Assembly: GCA_030522415.1 (NCBI GenBank)
Contig: CM060113.1
Location: 3,303,467-3,367,466, forward strand
Reading direction: 5' to 3'
Source: Channallabes apus
Lineage: Eukaryota; Chordata; Actinopteri; Siluriformes; Clariidae
DNA: 64,000 nt
The notes beneath the pieces are model-generated. The model did no database searches and was not told the DNA's origin. It saw only the letters and a list, made by a program, of their open reading frames with translations. This document shows positions 23,299 through 35,262 of this stretch, piece by piece. The translations under genes were made by a program, and so were the position numbers. Within the stretch, counting starts at the first letter, position 1. Each line of letters begins with the position of its first letter.

Positions 23299-24249
23299 TA
23301 TATACACAGCATATAATTATAAATTTCTTTAAACTGATTTTTTTCTCTTTTTTCCTCTTCAAGGTTTTTCCTTTATTTGTTTTCTTGAAAAATATAAAAG
23401 GAAATGAAATATTAATCCATTTCAGTGTATTTCATCTTGAGTGATGTGAGTGTGACTTTAATGTTTAATCAGTTTCTGTGTACGTGAGAGTCGTGTGTGT
23501 ACTGTGTGTTCTCTGGGAATAAAGTGTAAAATATTAAACGTGTTTGCATGGAAAGCAGACTAGATTAAACATCTCGTGAAGGGGACTGACTTCTGTGGGT
23601 TGTCTTATTTAACAAGTATATCTTGCCTCTGAGATGTGTTTGCTAGACGTGTTAGCTCACTAGTCCCACCCATTTATAGCGAGTTCGCTCTGAGTTGATG
23701 TTCACTTGCTTGTTTCAGATCATTTGTTCATTTCCACTTATTAAATTCACTTTGAAATGATAGTGTTCATTAATTTCCTTATATTCAAAATAAAATAAAA
23801 AAATACACTCGCTAGTTTCTGTTTATTTCTCTGTCTTTCTTCTTACTTTTTTTTTCATGTGTCATTTTGCTTTCATTTATTACATCAGGACTATCTTGCT
23901 AGTCTACGTAAGGAATGAATTTGGATGAATGATGTGTAATTGGTGTGAACGGTGGCCCTAGAAGTTCAAAACATTAATAATAAATACAGTTGCAACAGTA
24001 CGGTGTTAATGCATGTTATTAATCTAGAATTTTTTACGCGTTACTAGTTTTTTTTTAACAAAAATTAATTATATGACAATTTTGAGCTTAATGGCTTCCT
24101 ATAATCGCAGCCTGGATACCAGCTGTGTGTTATAGCGGCACGTTTAATGCGGATAATAAGATGACTGAGGAATCATAACCAGGTGCTGAACAGCATTATA
24201 AAAAGCTTCTAGATGGATGTTTGGATAAAACACAAGCTGCTCGAACTTG
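23299..24249. other. Unique AT-rich DNA
   Basis: T-rich patches only. No gene or recognised repeat. Confidence 0.5.
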
Positions 24250-24405
24250 CCACAGGTTTTACGCCGGATGCCTAAATCATAAAAAAAACCCTCCCATTTT
24301 ATCCGGGCTTGGGACCGGTATGGTATCCAGTGACTGGGGTTTGGTTAGGAATTGAACCCAGGTCTTCAACATAGCAGTTGAAACACCACAAAGCCGCCAT
24401 GTGTA
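24250..24405 (-). mobile_element. Degenerate tRNA-Gly/RTE-type SINE
   Basis: Parallels 61269-61482 block by block: 'CACAGGTTTTACGCCGGATG', 'TTATCCGGGCTTGGGACCGG', 'TCCAGTGACTGGGG', 'GAATTGAACCCAGG'. It is an older, more diverged copy lacking the 3' tail. Confidence 0.65.
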
Positions 24406-25299
24406 ACTTATATAAGACGTATAGAACATTTAACTCCTCCTCTTCTGGAATTGTTGTTCAACTGTCCTGTTTGCTGAAGGGGCGTGGCTCAACAGCAGGT
24501 AGTGTGAACCAATGCATTATTTGAGGGGCATTAACACACACACACACACACTTTGGGAGGAGATCTGTGTTCAAGAAATAATCAAATATGGCACCTTTAA
24601 GTCCAAATGGAAAAAAGTTATTCTCTTATTGAATATCACATGCTAAAGCACCCTGCGTCCAATCAGAAAGCTTCTTGTGATTGGCACTTTCCAATTCGAG
24701 TTGTGTTTTTGATTTGTTAAGGATCACTTTAGGTGAAGGGTAAAGTTTCCTTCCATGAAGTTTAGCTCCACCCAGTTGACCATGATAGGCGGAGAGAGTT
24801 CATTAGAAGTAAACAGTTTTACGGCCGTAGAGCTTCGCATGCTGGTTAAACTTCAGAGACTCTCTCGAAGAGCCTGATCTGAGTTGTTTAAACTGATGCG
24901 CATCGCTGGAACATCGCCACAGCATGTGTTTCTCTGACCTTGCATTGTTCCTGACGCATAATGAGAAAGCGTCAGGCGGCTCGTGGCAGCACGGCCGCCC
25001 GCGAATCTATCAGTGCAATTAGATTGGCTTTAATAAGAGGTCATGAGGTGGAGAAAGCATAAGATTATTCCACATACCTCCGGGATCGAGCGTAATTGTT
25101 TATGAAACTGTGTTCAGCACTCGTAACATCTCATTTGGGGATGCCTCGCACCGTCTGCCGAAATGAAAGCATAATAGAGTCTTTAAGAGGATCAGTATAT
25201 GTTATTTAACTGTAATGAAGTGCATTGATTCGGTCTTTTCAGGAGAGCACGTCTCTGATTGAATTTTGCATTAATGAATGGAGTTTGTTGTTGATGGCA

Positions 25300-25300
<1 letters not shown>
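24406..25300. other. Unique DNA; candidate conserved non-coding stretch about 24880-25290
   Basis: No coding. About 24880-25290 is repeat-free and carries many short motifs typical of developmental enhancers ('GTGCAATTAGATTGGCTTTA', 'ATGACGCATAATGAG'-like and 'TTGCATTAATGAATGG'). A small (CA)n lies at 24535-24551. The enhancer reading is speculative. Confidence 0.35.

Positions 25301-25331
<31 letters not shown>
25301..25331. repeat. (TG)15 microsatellite
   Basis: Pure TG run. Confidence 0.95.
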
Positions 25332-26810
25332 ACAGAGAGGTTCACCGGCTGAACCTTAATTGAATCTCTCTTTGTTTTGTCTTCTCTGCTTTTGTTCTAT
25401 TCCTTTATCCTTGGAAAAATAGAGAGTTTAATATCACAGCACTAGAGATACAGTTTAGACGAATACGAGCACATTATTCAGAAACGAACAATTCTAAAGA
25501 GATACAAATACAGATACAATAGAAAGTGTGGTATTGATTTGGATTATCTATTTCTTTAGAGCTGGTTGAGATTGGAGTTTAACGCTACACTCGCATTACA
25601 AGCCACGTTACTCAATTCTGATAATTTTTTTTGTCATATTGGATTTACATGTCATAATGGTTCAAGGTCATAATGAAGGGGGAAAAAAATCATATTCTAA
25701 CATCCTCTGAAACAGCAGGCATTTGTTTTAAAATGTAGCATGAGTTTGTTGATTTCATCTACTGAATGTGATTTTAGCAAAAATATGCTTGAGGTTTGGT
25801 TCTGAAGGACGGCGAGCAGCTAGTTAGTGATAAAACCTTCGTGACAAAATTCTAAAATGATGAATTCAGGGTGGTTTTGGGAACGTAGCCTAGGATCTCA
25901 CTGGACGTAACAACAAACCTGTATAAGATGAAGGTTTCTTCTTGTGCTCTGGACCACAATGAACACAGATACTAATAAGTGGAACACTGAAAGGTTACAG
26001 ATACAAAAAATGTCATTGTGTTAGAATCATACTCGTACACATGTGTGTACTGACGTGTCCTGACCTTTCCACATCACGCGTGTGTATGTGCATGTATTGT
26101 ACACGTCATGATCCTTACACTGAAGAAGAACAAGATGCCCCTGTTATCCTCCTCACTCCGCTGACTCCACACTGATCTAACCCACATTGATTGGACTTCC
26201 TGTTTAATTACTACAATTGCCGTAATTGAGCTGTAATCTTAACGAGAGCTTTTGTATTTAACAAGAGCTTTTGTGAGTGAATGTATTGGCAACCTGATCA
26301 GGTCGGGGTTCACAGTTAGGTCACGCAGATTTCTGTTCACATGAAGTAAAACAACAAAAACAAGTACAATAAAATAACCGTCTGACTGGTTGTGTGATCA
26401 TGTAAAGTTGTGTTGAATCACACTCTGTCTCACTCTGACCTTGCTCGATCCTCTTTCTCAGACTGCAAATGGCATTCTTGTATTTCAAATTGATTTATTT
26501 GGTGCTTAAACTGTAAAACTGTAGTGAGATTTACAGTGTGATTTACAGTCATTGTAGAAAAACTGTGTGATCTTGTTCTGTCCAGTTTCAATCATTTCTC
26601 TGCTGAAAGAAGTAAAACCTGATGTGGTCTTTTACTCTAATAGCAGGTCAGCATCGAGGTTTAAGGTTTTGTTGATGCTTTTCTGCTTGCAATAGCTTTA
26701 AAATGTGGTTATTTGAAATTCCATAGCCTTCCTGTCTAAGTGATTTAGCTCATGATCTAGCAAAATCCAAATCAATGTAAGTAGCTCAGCAGGAAGCCTA
26801 ATAGATAGAT
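25332..26810. other. Unique DNA
   Basis: No gene, RNA gene or recognised element. Confidence 0.5.
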
Positions 26811-26812
26811 AT

Positions 26813-26846
26813 GGATGGATGGATGGATGGATGGATGGATAGATAA

Positions 26847-26929
<83 letters not shown>
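26813..26929. repeat. (GGAT)n then (GATA)n microsatellite
   Basis: GGAT units at about 26813-26838 pass into about 22 GATA units. Open frames of the IYLS type on the minus strand are products of this repeat. Confidence 0.95.
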
Positions 26930-26930
<1 letters not shown>

Positions 26931-26984
26931 CAAAACTCCCGGAGTAACACAACTCACCCCGTGTGGGGTCCAGCAGGCAAATTT

Positions 26985-27125
26985 AATTCAGTTCAACTCA
27001 ATTTTATTTGTATAGCGCTTTTAACAATTGTCATTGTCGCAAAGCAACTTCACACATCTAAAGAATTATTTAAGTTTGTATGGAATGTGTGAATGTGTAT
27101 AAATCAAAATGGTCTGATAGAGCCC
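26985..27125 (+). repeat. Common teleost dispersed repeat, short copy
   Basis: Matches 1138-1260: 'CAATTTTATTTGTATAGCGC', 'TTTTAACAATTGTCATTG', 'GTGTATAAATCA'. Its downstream part is replaced by a Tc1 remnant. Confidence 0.6.
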
Positions 27126-27129
27126 AAGG

Positions 27130-27368
27130 CCACAGACCCACCCTCCAAACTTTCCAGATCTCAATCTGATTGAGCACCCATGGGACAAACAATGGCACTC
27201 AAAAGGATACCTCCATCCTGGTGCCAGACACTACAGCATAGATCCAGAGGCGAGGCCCTGAGGAACCATGACCCCATGGGGTCAGAGCTACCTGGGTGGT
27301 ACAAAGGGAACCCAAATCCCAGGTGGTTTTAAACGTTAATGGTTTTAGCGTTATGGCTGATTGTGTAG
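27130..27368 (+). mobile_element. Tc1-like transposon remnant, 3' end
   Basis: A frame reads 'PPNFPDLNLIEHPWD', the worn equivalent of the SPDLNPIEHLW motif that carries the last catalytic residue of DD34E transposases. The sequence then continues through stop-ridden 3' coding ('CTGGTGCCAGACACTACAGC') to a terminus 'GTTATGGCTGATTGTGTA', related to a common fish Tc1 end. The 5' part is gone. Confidence 0.6.
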
Positions 27369-28601
27369 CTGTAATTAGGCTGTAATGTCATTTACTTGAA
27401 AAACATCAAACCTGCAATGATTTTGAAAGTTTGAATGACTTTGGAATGTCTTTGGGAGAACATTGAACGACGGACCTTTACACGATGTTGCAAACACAAT
27501 CTCAAAACATTTTAAACTATTAAACTATAAACTATTAAAAGTATTAACATTTATTCATACTGTAATATTTATGCAACCATCCGCACTGGAAAATGTCTGG
27601 TCTCACAGAACGGATCTCGGGTGGTAAGTCGAGCGGAACTGTACAGTACATTCTCTACATTCTCGATTTAATAGTCGTCTGGAGTATTTGCCTTGGAGGA
27701 CTTAATTTGTAGCATTCGTTGTATCACAAAGCCAGACAAAACCATGAATGTGACTTTCCTAGCATCGGCATCATTCTGACATGTGGCTAGTCTCTAGCAT
27801 TCAGTGTTCTCGTCCTCCATTAGTTTTATGAAACAACCTAATACCAAATGGTGTCTGTAACATTCCCAAATTAATGTTTCCACAACATTTTGACAACCAA
27901 ACGTCCCTCCTGGGACCTGCACAGTAATGTGTCATAATGCACATTTAATGGAAATAGCTCCGCCACTGCAGTACGTGTTTCAGTGTGTGATGTACAGTTC
28001 AGTCAACCACCATCTGCTCCTCATTAGCCGAATCCATCTAATACACCATGATATTAATATTAATATTATACATGATAATCAGGGATGAATCTGAATTCAC
28101 AATCCTAGTGACATTTCTGAATCTGACACGTGTGTTATAGAAGGAGTGAGGAGTTTTTAGTTCTTCACGAGTCAGATTATTTTTTAATTAATGAAGGAGT
28201 CTCCAGTGTCGGTGCTTTATATCAGTCAGAGGTGAAGCTGCACATTCACTAGACATCTGTACAGTAACATCAAACGCTTATAAGAGAGATAAGTGGCTAG
28301 AGAGTAGCTGTGTAGCTGCTATAGTGTAAGTGAGAACAGGAAGTGTGTTGTTGTGCAGATCTTAGATCTGAATGTAAGTATGAGTCAGGAGTAGTGGTTT
28401 AGGCGGTACAGAAGGCCCTAGGTTCAAACCCCTGGACCATCAAATTACAGTATAAGCAAATTGCCAACAAAACACATCAGGATGTACTCTTATAGGACAT
28501 TAATCAACTTGTGGTTAATAACTATAAATCATTTGATTAATTTCATATTAGACCATGACATGGCATGATTTCTTCCTCATATATCACATCTGAGGCATAT
28601 C

Positions 28602-28602
<1 letters not shown>
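27369..28602. other. Unique DNA with a degenerate SINE head
   Basis: About 28388-28465 looks like a worn tRNA-derived SINE head ('GGAGTAGTGGTTTAGGCGGT' and a 'AGGTTCAAACCCC' B-box-like motif). The rest shows nothing recognisable. Confidence 0.4.

Positions 28603-28680
<78 letters not shown>
28603..28680. repeat. (TG)39 microsatellite
   Basis: Uninterrupted TG run of 78 bp; one of the longest in the window. Confidence 0.95.
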
Positions 28681-28681
<1 letters not shown>

Positions 28682-29296
28682 CCCACATATCCTATGATCA
28701 GAATTCCAGGAAAGCTTCAAGGAAGAAAATATTGTACACACACACAAACATTAACCAACCCACAAAAGCCTCAGTGAGAGTCTAAAGCCTTATTCATACA
28801 TAATAAATTATTCATGACTCTATAAACCGGAGTCGAAGTCAATGATAAATGCGGCGGAGTCCATCATCCACACTTCATTAGGCCACGCCTCCTCCCTCTC
28901 ACTGCCTTACCACTGATAAAGGAAAAGAGAGACGGAGGTTGAAAAGTGGCTCCTTTAAGTGATTAATTGTCACTTTTTTTTCCATCTATTTCATTATTCT
29001 TTCTTTTCTGATGCATCTTTTTCACCTCTCTTTCAACCTATCGTTCTGTTTAACCTTTTCTAATTCGTCAGTTTCTTTTTAATCCTTTATTTTCTTTTGT
29101 TTTCATTCTTTTCTATATTTTTAAATTTATTTTCCTTTTCTATTACATTCTTTTTTCTTTACCTTTTCCATTTTCTGATTTCTACTCTTCTTCCCTCAAA
29201 TTTCCTCTTTTTTATGCCTTTTTTCCCTTTTAAATTTCTTTTTTTTTCTTTTACTTAACTTGATTTTCTTCTTCTTTTTCATTCATCATCTACTGT

Positions 29297-29404
29297 ATAC
29301 CCCGTTATTCTGTATTCAGGGTCGCTGGGGGCCTGGCGCCTTTCCCAGGAGACTTAGGGCACGAGGCGGGGTACACCCTGGACAGGGTGCCAATCCAGCG
29401 CAGG

Positions 29405-29436
<32 letters not shown>

Positions 29437-29597
29437 ACACGCAAAAAAGATAAATACTCATTAACACACTATGGGAAATTTGTGAATTTTGGACTGTGGG
29501 AGGAAACTGGGGTATCAGGAGGAAACCCACTAAGCACGGAGAGAACACAAACTCCATGTACACAGAGACAGGAATTCAAACACGGACCCTGGAGGTC
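29297..29597 (-). mobile_element. tRNA-headed fish SINE (family 1), truncated reversed copy
   Basis: Reverse complement of family 1: 'TATTCAGGGTCGCTGGGGGC', 'GTACACCCTGGACAGGGTGC', an expanded (CA)n (29405-29440), 'GTGGGAGGAAACTGGGGT', 'ACTAAGCACGG', 'CGGACCCTGGAGG'. The tRNA-like head is lost at the right end. Confidence 0.85.
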
Positions 29598-29910
29598 TTT
29601 TCTTCCTTTTCACTTGTTCTTTCTTTCCCCCCTCTGTTCTTTTTCATTCTTTTGTTTTCTCTTTCCTTCTTTTTTCTCTACATTACCCTTATCTGTTTTC
29701 TCTTTTCCTCTTCTCTCATCTTTCATCTGCTCTTTTTCCTTTTCTTTTGTCTCTTGCTTCCTTCTCTCCTCCTGATTTCTTTTCATTTCTTCTCTGTCAT
29801 TTTCTCATCTCTTGTCTTTTCTTTCTCTACTATCTTCTTCTATTCCTCCTACCTTCGTTTATTCTTTCCTTTTTTTTTTTCCATTTTCTCTTCTCATTTT
29901 TATTTTGTCA

Positions 29911-30153
29911 GACACACTGGAACCGTGCTGTTTCTAAATACTATATTTCCTATGTAGATAACGAGCTTTATGTAAGTGATTCACTGGAAATAGCTTCAGT
30001 GTTAGAAATTTGCAAAAATCCCATCATGAGGATGTTGTTTTTCTTGTGATTTTATCCTAATTTTGTAAAAAATGTATTTATTTTTATAGCTTGAAGAAAG
30101 AAATAAGACAGACCCGTGACATCAGAGGTGATTCTCAGGACTGTACACGACTT
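29911..30153 (+). repeat. Duplicated segment, copy 1
   Basis: About 245 bp starting 'CAGACACACTGGAACCGTGC' and ending in the 'AGACAGACCCGTGACATCAG' region. It recurs at 31452-31700 in the same orientation with scattered differences and a different AT-rich centre. Confidence 0.85.
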
Positions 30154-30310
30154 GCTTTCTATCAGTTCCAGTCTTTTTCTTATATTTCTCTATTCTACAT
30201 TTCTCTCTTCTTTCTTTTTATTTCTCTCACTACATCACTACATTCTCCCATCTTCACTCCTTTCTCGTATTCTTTCACTTTTCTTCTTTTCTCTTTTCAT
30301 CTGTTTCAGA

Positions 30311-30754
30311 GTTGAAGCTTTGACTTTAGGTTTTCTTCCAGACAAGACAGACAGAAAGAGGCTGCTGACGGACGAGTGTTAGTAGCTGCTATAACTTCAG
30401 CGTGCTCGCTTCGTGACTTCACTGTAGATTAAAAAAAAAAGTGCTTTATGTCATTCTTTAGGAAATAAAGATTGTTTCTGCATATTTTTATGCTAGAAAA
30501 GAAATAAAAGACTACAAGACATACTTATTGAAAACTAAAACATTGCAGCATCTTGTTGTTGATTATTTTCCCAGAACAGAGCGACACAGAGTGTGTTATT
30601 CCGTACAGAGTCTCAGAGCTGGCAAGAGGAAAAATATATGCGTGATACAAATTTACATATTCATGCATATTCATAGAGCTGTAATCCTTTTTAGAGAGGT
30701 GTAAAGATGTTCCTAAGCTATTTTCATAATTTCCTGCGTGTTAAACAATGGGCT

Positions 30755-30755
<1 letters not shown>
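30311..30755. other. Unique AT-rich DNA
   Basis: Nothing recognised. Confidence 0.5.

Positions 30756-30756
<1 letters not shown>

Positions 30757-30805
<49 letters not shown>
30757..30805. repeat. (CA)24 microsatellite
   Basis: Pure CA run, with a CT run at about 30861-30879. Confidence 0.95.
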
Positions 30806-30809
<4 letters not shown>

Positions 30810-31090
30810 ATATACAATCATTACAAACTCCCAAGAGCCATCTTTACACAAGGTCACACCCTCTCTCTCTCTCTCTCTCCATTGTTTTTTTCCTTCTCCT
30901 TTCTCCTTTACTTTGCACTTTCTTGCTGAACTTTTTCCTAACGCATCTAAATGCCTGAAAGGACGGCCTGATTACATCCTGGCAGCTCATTTATTTCTTT
31001 ATTTATTTCCTCTGTTTTATTATTATTTTTTTCAAGGCAGATATTTCCATTCAGATTGTTTTAATGCTAATGAGGCCGGGGGGTCGGAGA

Positions 31091-31121
<31 letters not shown>

Positions 31122-31451
31122 ACTGAAGGAGATGTCGTCCTCCGAGATGTCACGATTTCTGCATGCTAAGAGACCTGTTATAACATTTATAATTATCAAC
31201 AGCGCGAGAGGAAGAAAGCGCGAGACGTGTCACTCGCTAAACGAACGAAGCGTGTGTATTAGCGATAGCTTTTTTTCTCACTCACACACTGACGCTGGGG
31301 AAGTTTTTATTGTGTGATATTTTAAAATCCACAGTGTTTATAGTGATGTATTTGCCCCGCTGCTGTGTTGGCGTCTTACTGTACAGCTTTTCTGGGAAAT
31401 AAAATCTATATTACTGACCAAACGCCTATTCGGAAAGATTAGCATTTTATC
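30806..31451. other. Unique DNA
   Basis: Contains a (TG)14 run at 31091-31118. No gene recognised. Confidence 0.5.
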
Positions 31452-31700
31452 AGACACACTGGAACCGTGCTGTTTCTAAATACTATATTTCCTAGATAAC
31501 GAGCTTCATGTAAGTGATTCATTAGAAATAGCTTCAGTTTTAGCAATTTGCGAAAATCCCATCATGAGGATGTTGTTTTTCTTGTGAGTTTATCTTATTT
31601 ATTTATTTATTTATTAATTTTTAGTATTGTCTCATAGCTTGAAGAAAGGAACAAGACAGACTCATGACATCAGAGGCGAGTCTCAGGACTGTACACGCCC
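31452..31700 (+). repeat. Duplicated segment, copy 2
   Basis: See copy 1 at 29911-30153. Copy 2 lacks 'TATG' in 'CCTATGTAGATAAC', and its centre carries an ATTT run (31596-31620). Confidence 0.85.
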
Positions 31701-31790
31701 AAGGCAGGACAATGTAAGGGATCCTCTAGGCATTTTTTTCTTCTCTTTATTGCATTGTGTTTCCCAGATGCTTTAAAAAAGATCTATTCA

Positions 31791-31868
<78 letters not shown>

Positions 31869-31966
31869 CAGTATCTATCTATCTACAGTATCTATCTATC
31901 TATCTATCTATCTACAGTATCTATCTATCTATCTACAGTATCTATCTATCTATCTATCTATCTATT
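31791..31966. repeat. (TATC)n microsatellite with periodic CAG interruptions
   Basis: About 19 pure TATC units, then several blocks of 2-6 units separated by 'TACAG'. This makes a compound, higher-order array. Confidence 0.95.
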
Positions 31967-32605
31967 TGTGACTTTGTGACTTCATGTCATTGCTCATGTA
32001 GTTCCGTCAAAGTTGTGTCACAGATGTTCCTCGCTGAGTGTAACAGTAAACTACAGCGACAACGCATACGACAGGCAGAAGTAAAGTGTGCTGAAACATT
32101 GTAGCCGCGTGAAGAGTTGATCAGACACTCCAAGGATCAGCGAGTTGATCACACACTCCATTCGCAGGTAACGGTAGCATGAAGGTGTTAGAATCTGCAT
32201 GAGGGCGGAGCCTCTGTATTATTATACCGCTAGTATTATTATATTTTATGCTTCAGTGTGGTGACTGACTGTAGTGTTAGAGTTCTACTGTTGAAACTAC
32301 AGACACTGTAATGTTAATATTTAAACTTCCTGAGTGCATCAGGTGAACTACAACAGAACACCTTCGGTAAGGTCATGGTGTTCTATACACTGGATGTAGA
32401 AAATAAATAAAAAATAAAAATAAAATAAATAAATAAATTAATAAAATGATAAACTCTGTGCCTTAAATGGAGCATCAACATGATTTGTTCATTTATTAAT
32501 TTTTTTCTATATATTTTTATGATAAAATACAAACTTGGCATACCTCACTTTTCTATGGACTTTGATATTATTGCTTGATTCATTAGGTTTAATGCCTGAT
32601 TCCTG
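31967..32605. other. Unique DNA, AT-rich towards the right
   Basis: An AAAT-rich patch at 32398-32447. No gene recognised. Confidence 0.5.
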
Positions 32606-32639
32606 CTCTTAGGGTTAACGCTAGGGTTAGGGTTAGCTA

Positions 32640-33190
32640 GCCATTTATTTTCACACCTGATTCCTGCGCATGATACATTTTTTTCACACCTGATTCCTGC
32701 ACATGATACATTTATTTTCACACCTGATTCCTGCGCATGATGCATTTTTTTCACACCTAACACCTGCACATGATACATTTATTTTCACACCTGATTCCTG
32801 CACATGATACATTTATTTTCACACCTGATTCCTGCGCATGATACATTTTTTTCACACCTGATTCCTGCACATGATACATTTATTTTCACACCTGATTCCT
32901 GCGCATGATACATTTTTTTCACACCTGATTCCTGCACATGATACATTTATTTTCACACCTGATTCCTGTGCATGATACATTTATTTTCACACCTGATTCC
33001 TGCACATGATGCATTTATTTTCACACCTGATTCCTGCGCATGATACATTTTTTTCACATCTGATTCCTGCATCAGCAATTTTTTATCACACCTTATTTCT
33101 GCACATGATTAATTAGTTTTCACACCTGATTCCTGCATGAGTCATTTATTTTCACACCCCATTCCTGCACATGATTTATTAATTTTCAAA
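32640..33190. repeat. AT-rich minisatellite, 33/34-bp unit
   Basis: Unit 'TTTTCACACCTGATTCCTGC' plus RCATGATACATTT, about 13 well-kept copies to 33070, then degenerate ones to about 33190 and scattered echoes to 33400. Units are 34 bp when they end ATTTATTTT and 33 bp when they end ATTTTTTT; the two lengths alternate in places. A short (TTAGGG)2-like tract precedes it at 32610-32632. Confidence 0.9.
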
Positions 33191-35088
33191 TCTGAGTCTC
33201 AAGAAGAATCTTTTGTTTCACCTATAATGATTATTTAAATTTTTGCATATCATCACTCTACATGAGTCATTTTAATTTCCAACATGATTTTATTTCTTTC
33301 CTGCACCTGAATCATTAATTTTCCTTCATGATTCCTGCAGATGATTCATTCGCCTTACATGCGAGTCCTGCACACGACTCGTTCATTTTTGAATGTGATT
33401 CTTGGAAATGTCTTATTCATCTTCACAATGAAATTCCTGGAAACAATTCACTTGTCTTTACATTTGCTTTTTGTATAAAAATGTATTTATTTTTTACAAA
33501 TTATATATACACACGTCGCAGGTGCTAAAGTGCAATTCTGATATATCGTTGAATAATTTTCAAACAAAAACCAAATTATTTTACATGTGATTTTCAAATG
33601 ATCTAAGCATTTCACTGCATAGCGTATTGTGTGTGACTGTGTATGTGACATAAAATTTGATTTTGACACAAGATTTACAAACATTTCCAATTATTCTCAT
33701 TGCATTATGATTAATTGAAATTTAAATGTGTTATATTTACAGAATATTAATATATTTTTAAAAAGTTATTTGATTCTGTTTTTTTTTTATTCACACAATT
33801 ACACAATTAATTTCTTTTGCTAATGCAATTTCAACTCATACTTATCAAACATGATTCATTAATTTCAACATATGATGCTTTTTACATGATTCATTAATTA
33901 ATTTGTTCATTTTCACAGATGATTCATTTATATTCACATCTAACCCTTCTACACAATTTGTGTGCGATCTCAGATGTGACTCTCTGACATGAATCATTGT
34001 TTTTCACATGATCAGTACATAACACCGAATTAAACCTATACACACTGGCACATTATCCACATAATCACCTGTGAGAATCGTTACAGACGCTGTGCAGATC
34101 GTACAGGACCCTCGTTCGCTCTCGCTCCCGCGTGTGACTGCTAATGGAAACCTTTATGTCGCTCACAGGCACGCTAAAACACGGCTAATTTCCATTGGGG
34201 GATTTAAAAGCGTTACATTAGTGCAGAGGAAATGGCTCCCGCATGAGCTGATAGACCCCTCGGTACCTGCAGGAGGACCCGGGTTACCGTAAAACCCCTA
34301 ATACATCATCATGTCACAATTACACTAATGTACATAATCTCAGGTGAATACTGTATAACGGATATAATAAGCTAAAAGCACCGACACTCGCTCGGCAAAC
34401 AGAAAGCTCACCGCAGAAATGGCCAATTATTCCTTTTAAACACGTCAGGAGTGGAGACGGGACACGCAGAACATACAAAATCAGGCTCCTTGTGTGAATG
34501 TGTGTGTGTGTGTGTGTGTGTTTTCTCTGCTTAAGTGGCACTGTTTATTCCTTGTTGTGCGTTATGAATAAAAGATAAATGATAATGAGTGTAGAAGTGT
34601 CGTCTCTCAGTTGACCCTCGTCTCCGCTAATGTCTCCTCAACCGTTTCCTCTCGGGAAGTGTTCGGAGTGTGAAGGGATCGCCGCCGCCGCCATTTCTCA
34701 CACTCGTGTTTAATGTTCATGCTGTTAGGTCCTTTCATTTATTATTATTATTATTATTAATAATTATTTATTATTTATTTATTTATTACAGTATTTATTA
34801 ATTATTTATTATTTATTTATTATTTATTTATTATTTATTTATTATTTATTTATTATTATGACAGCAGGACTTATTTGTAAAAAAAATGCTTTAAATGGGA
34901 GAATATGATCAAATTAAACACTTAATTTTAAGAGAAAATAAAGCAAGCTTATGAATCATAAATTGCATCAAATAAAGTTGTTATTAAATTTAATCAAATA
35001 TTTCAATTATGTGTTTGATTGAAAAAGGAAAGTGCAACATTTACAAAAGAAATGACAACAATGACATATAATGAAATCCAAGGAACAA
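33191..35088. other. Unique AT-rich DNA with simple repeats
   Basis: ATT/TTTA simple repeats at 34738-34858 and a (TG)n at 34498-34520. The stretch 34070-34290 is GC-richer and repeat-free but has no identifiable exon. No gene recognised. Confidence 0.45.
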
Positions 35089-35089
35089 T

Positions 35090-35145
<56 letters not shown>
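35089..35145. repeat. (AAT)19 microsatellite
   Basis: Pure AAT trinucleotide run. Confidence 0.95.
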
Positions 35146-35146
<1 letters not shown>

Positions 35147-35222
35147 CTAGTAATGCCATCCTTACACCCTAATATTTTTAGTTGCTAAGCTGTGTGTCTG
35201 GGTCTGTGTGCATGTGCGTGTG

Positions 35223-35262
<40 letters not shown>

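Larger units (their letters stand above)
28970..30310 (+). repeat. Polypyrimidine-rich district
   Basis: About 28970-29290, 29597-29895 and 30165-30305 are overwhelmingly C/T on the plus strand (TTTTC, CTTTTC and TCTTT words without a fixed period). The district is interrupted by a reversed SINE and by a duplicated segment. Long serine/phenylalanine/leucine-rich open frames here (29260-29775, 29496-29957) are by-products. Confidence 0.8.

Noticed and set aside
26698..26957. IYLS-repeat proteins (also 31755-32104)
   Set aside because: Translations of (GATA)n/(TATC)n microsatellites.
28565..28777. VCVC-repeat proteins (also at 13754, 36766, 39265, 51153 and 62449)
   Set aside because: Translations of TG/CA dinucleotide runs.
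29260..30382. Serine/phenylalanine/leucine-rich open frames
   Set aside because: Low-complexity polypyrimidine sequence.
32610..32636. Interstitial telomere
   Set aside because: Only two perfect TTAGGG units; could be chance or part of the adjacent minisatellite.
34660..34710. Minus-strand ATGGCGGCGGCGGCG start at about 34705
   Set aside because: Looks YY1-like, but the frame stops after about 17 codons; no further support.
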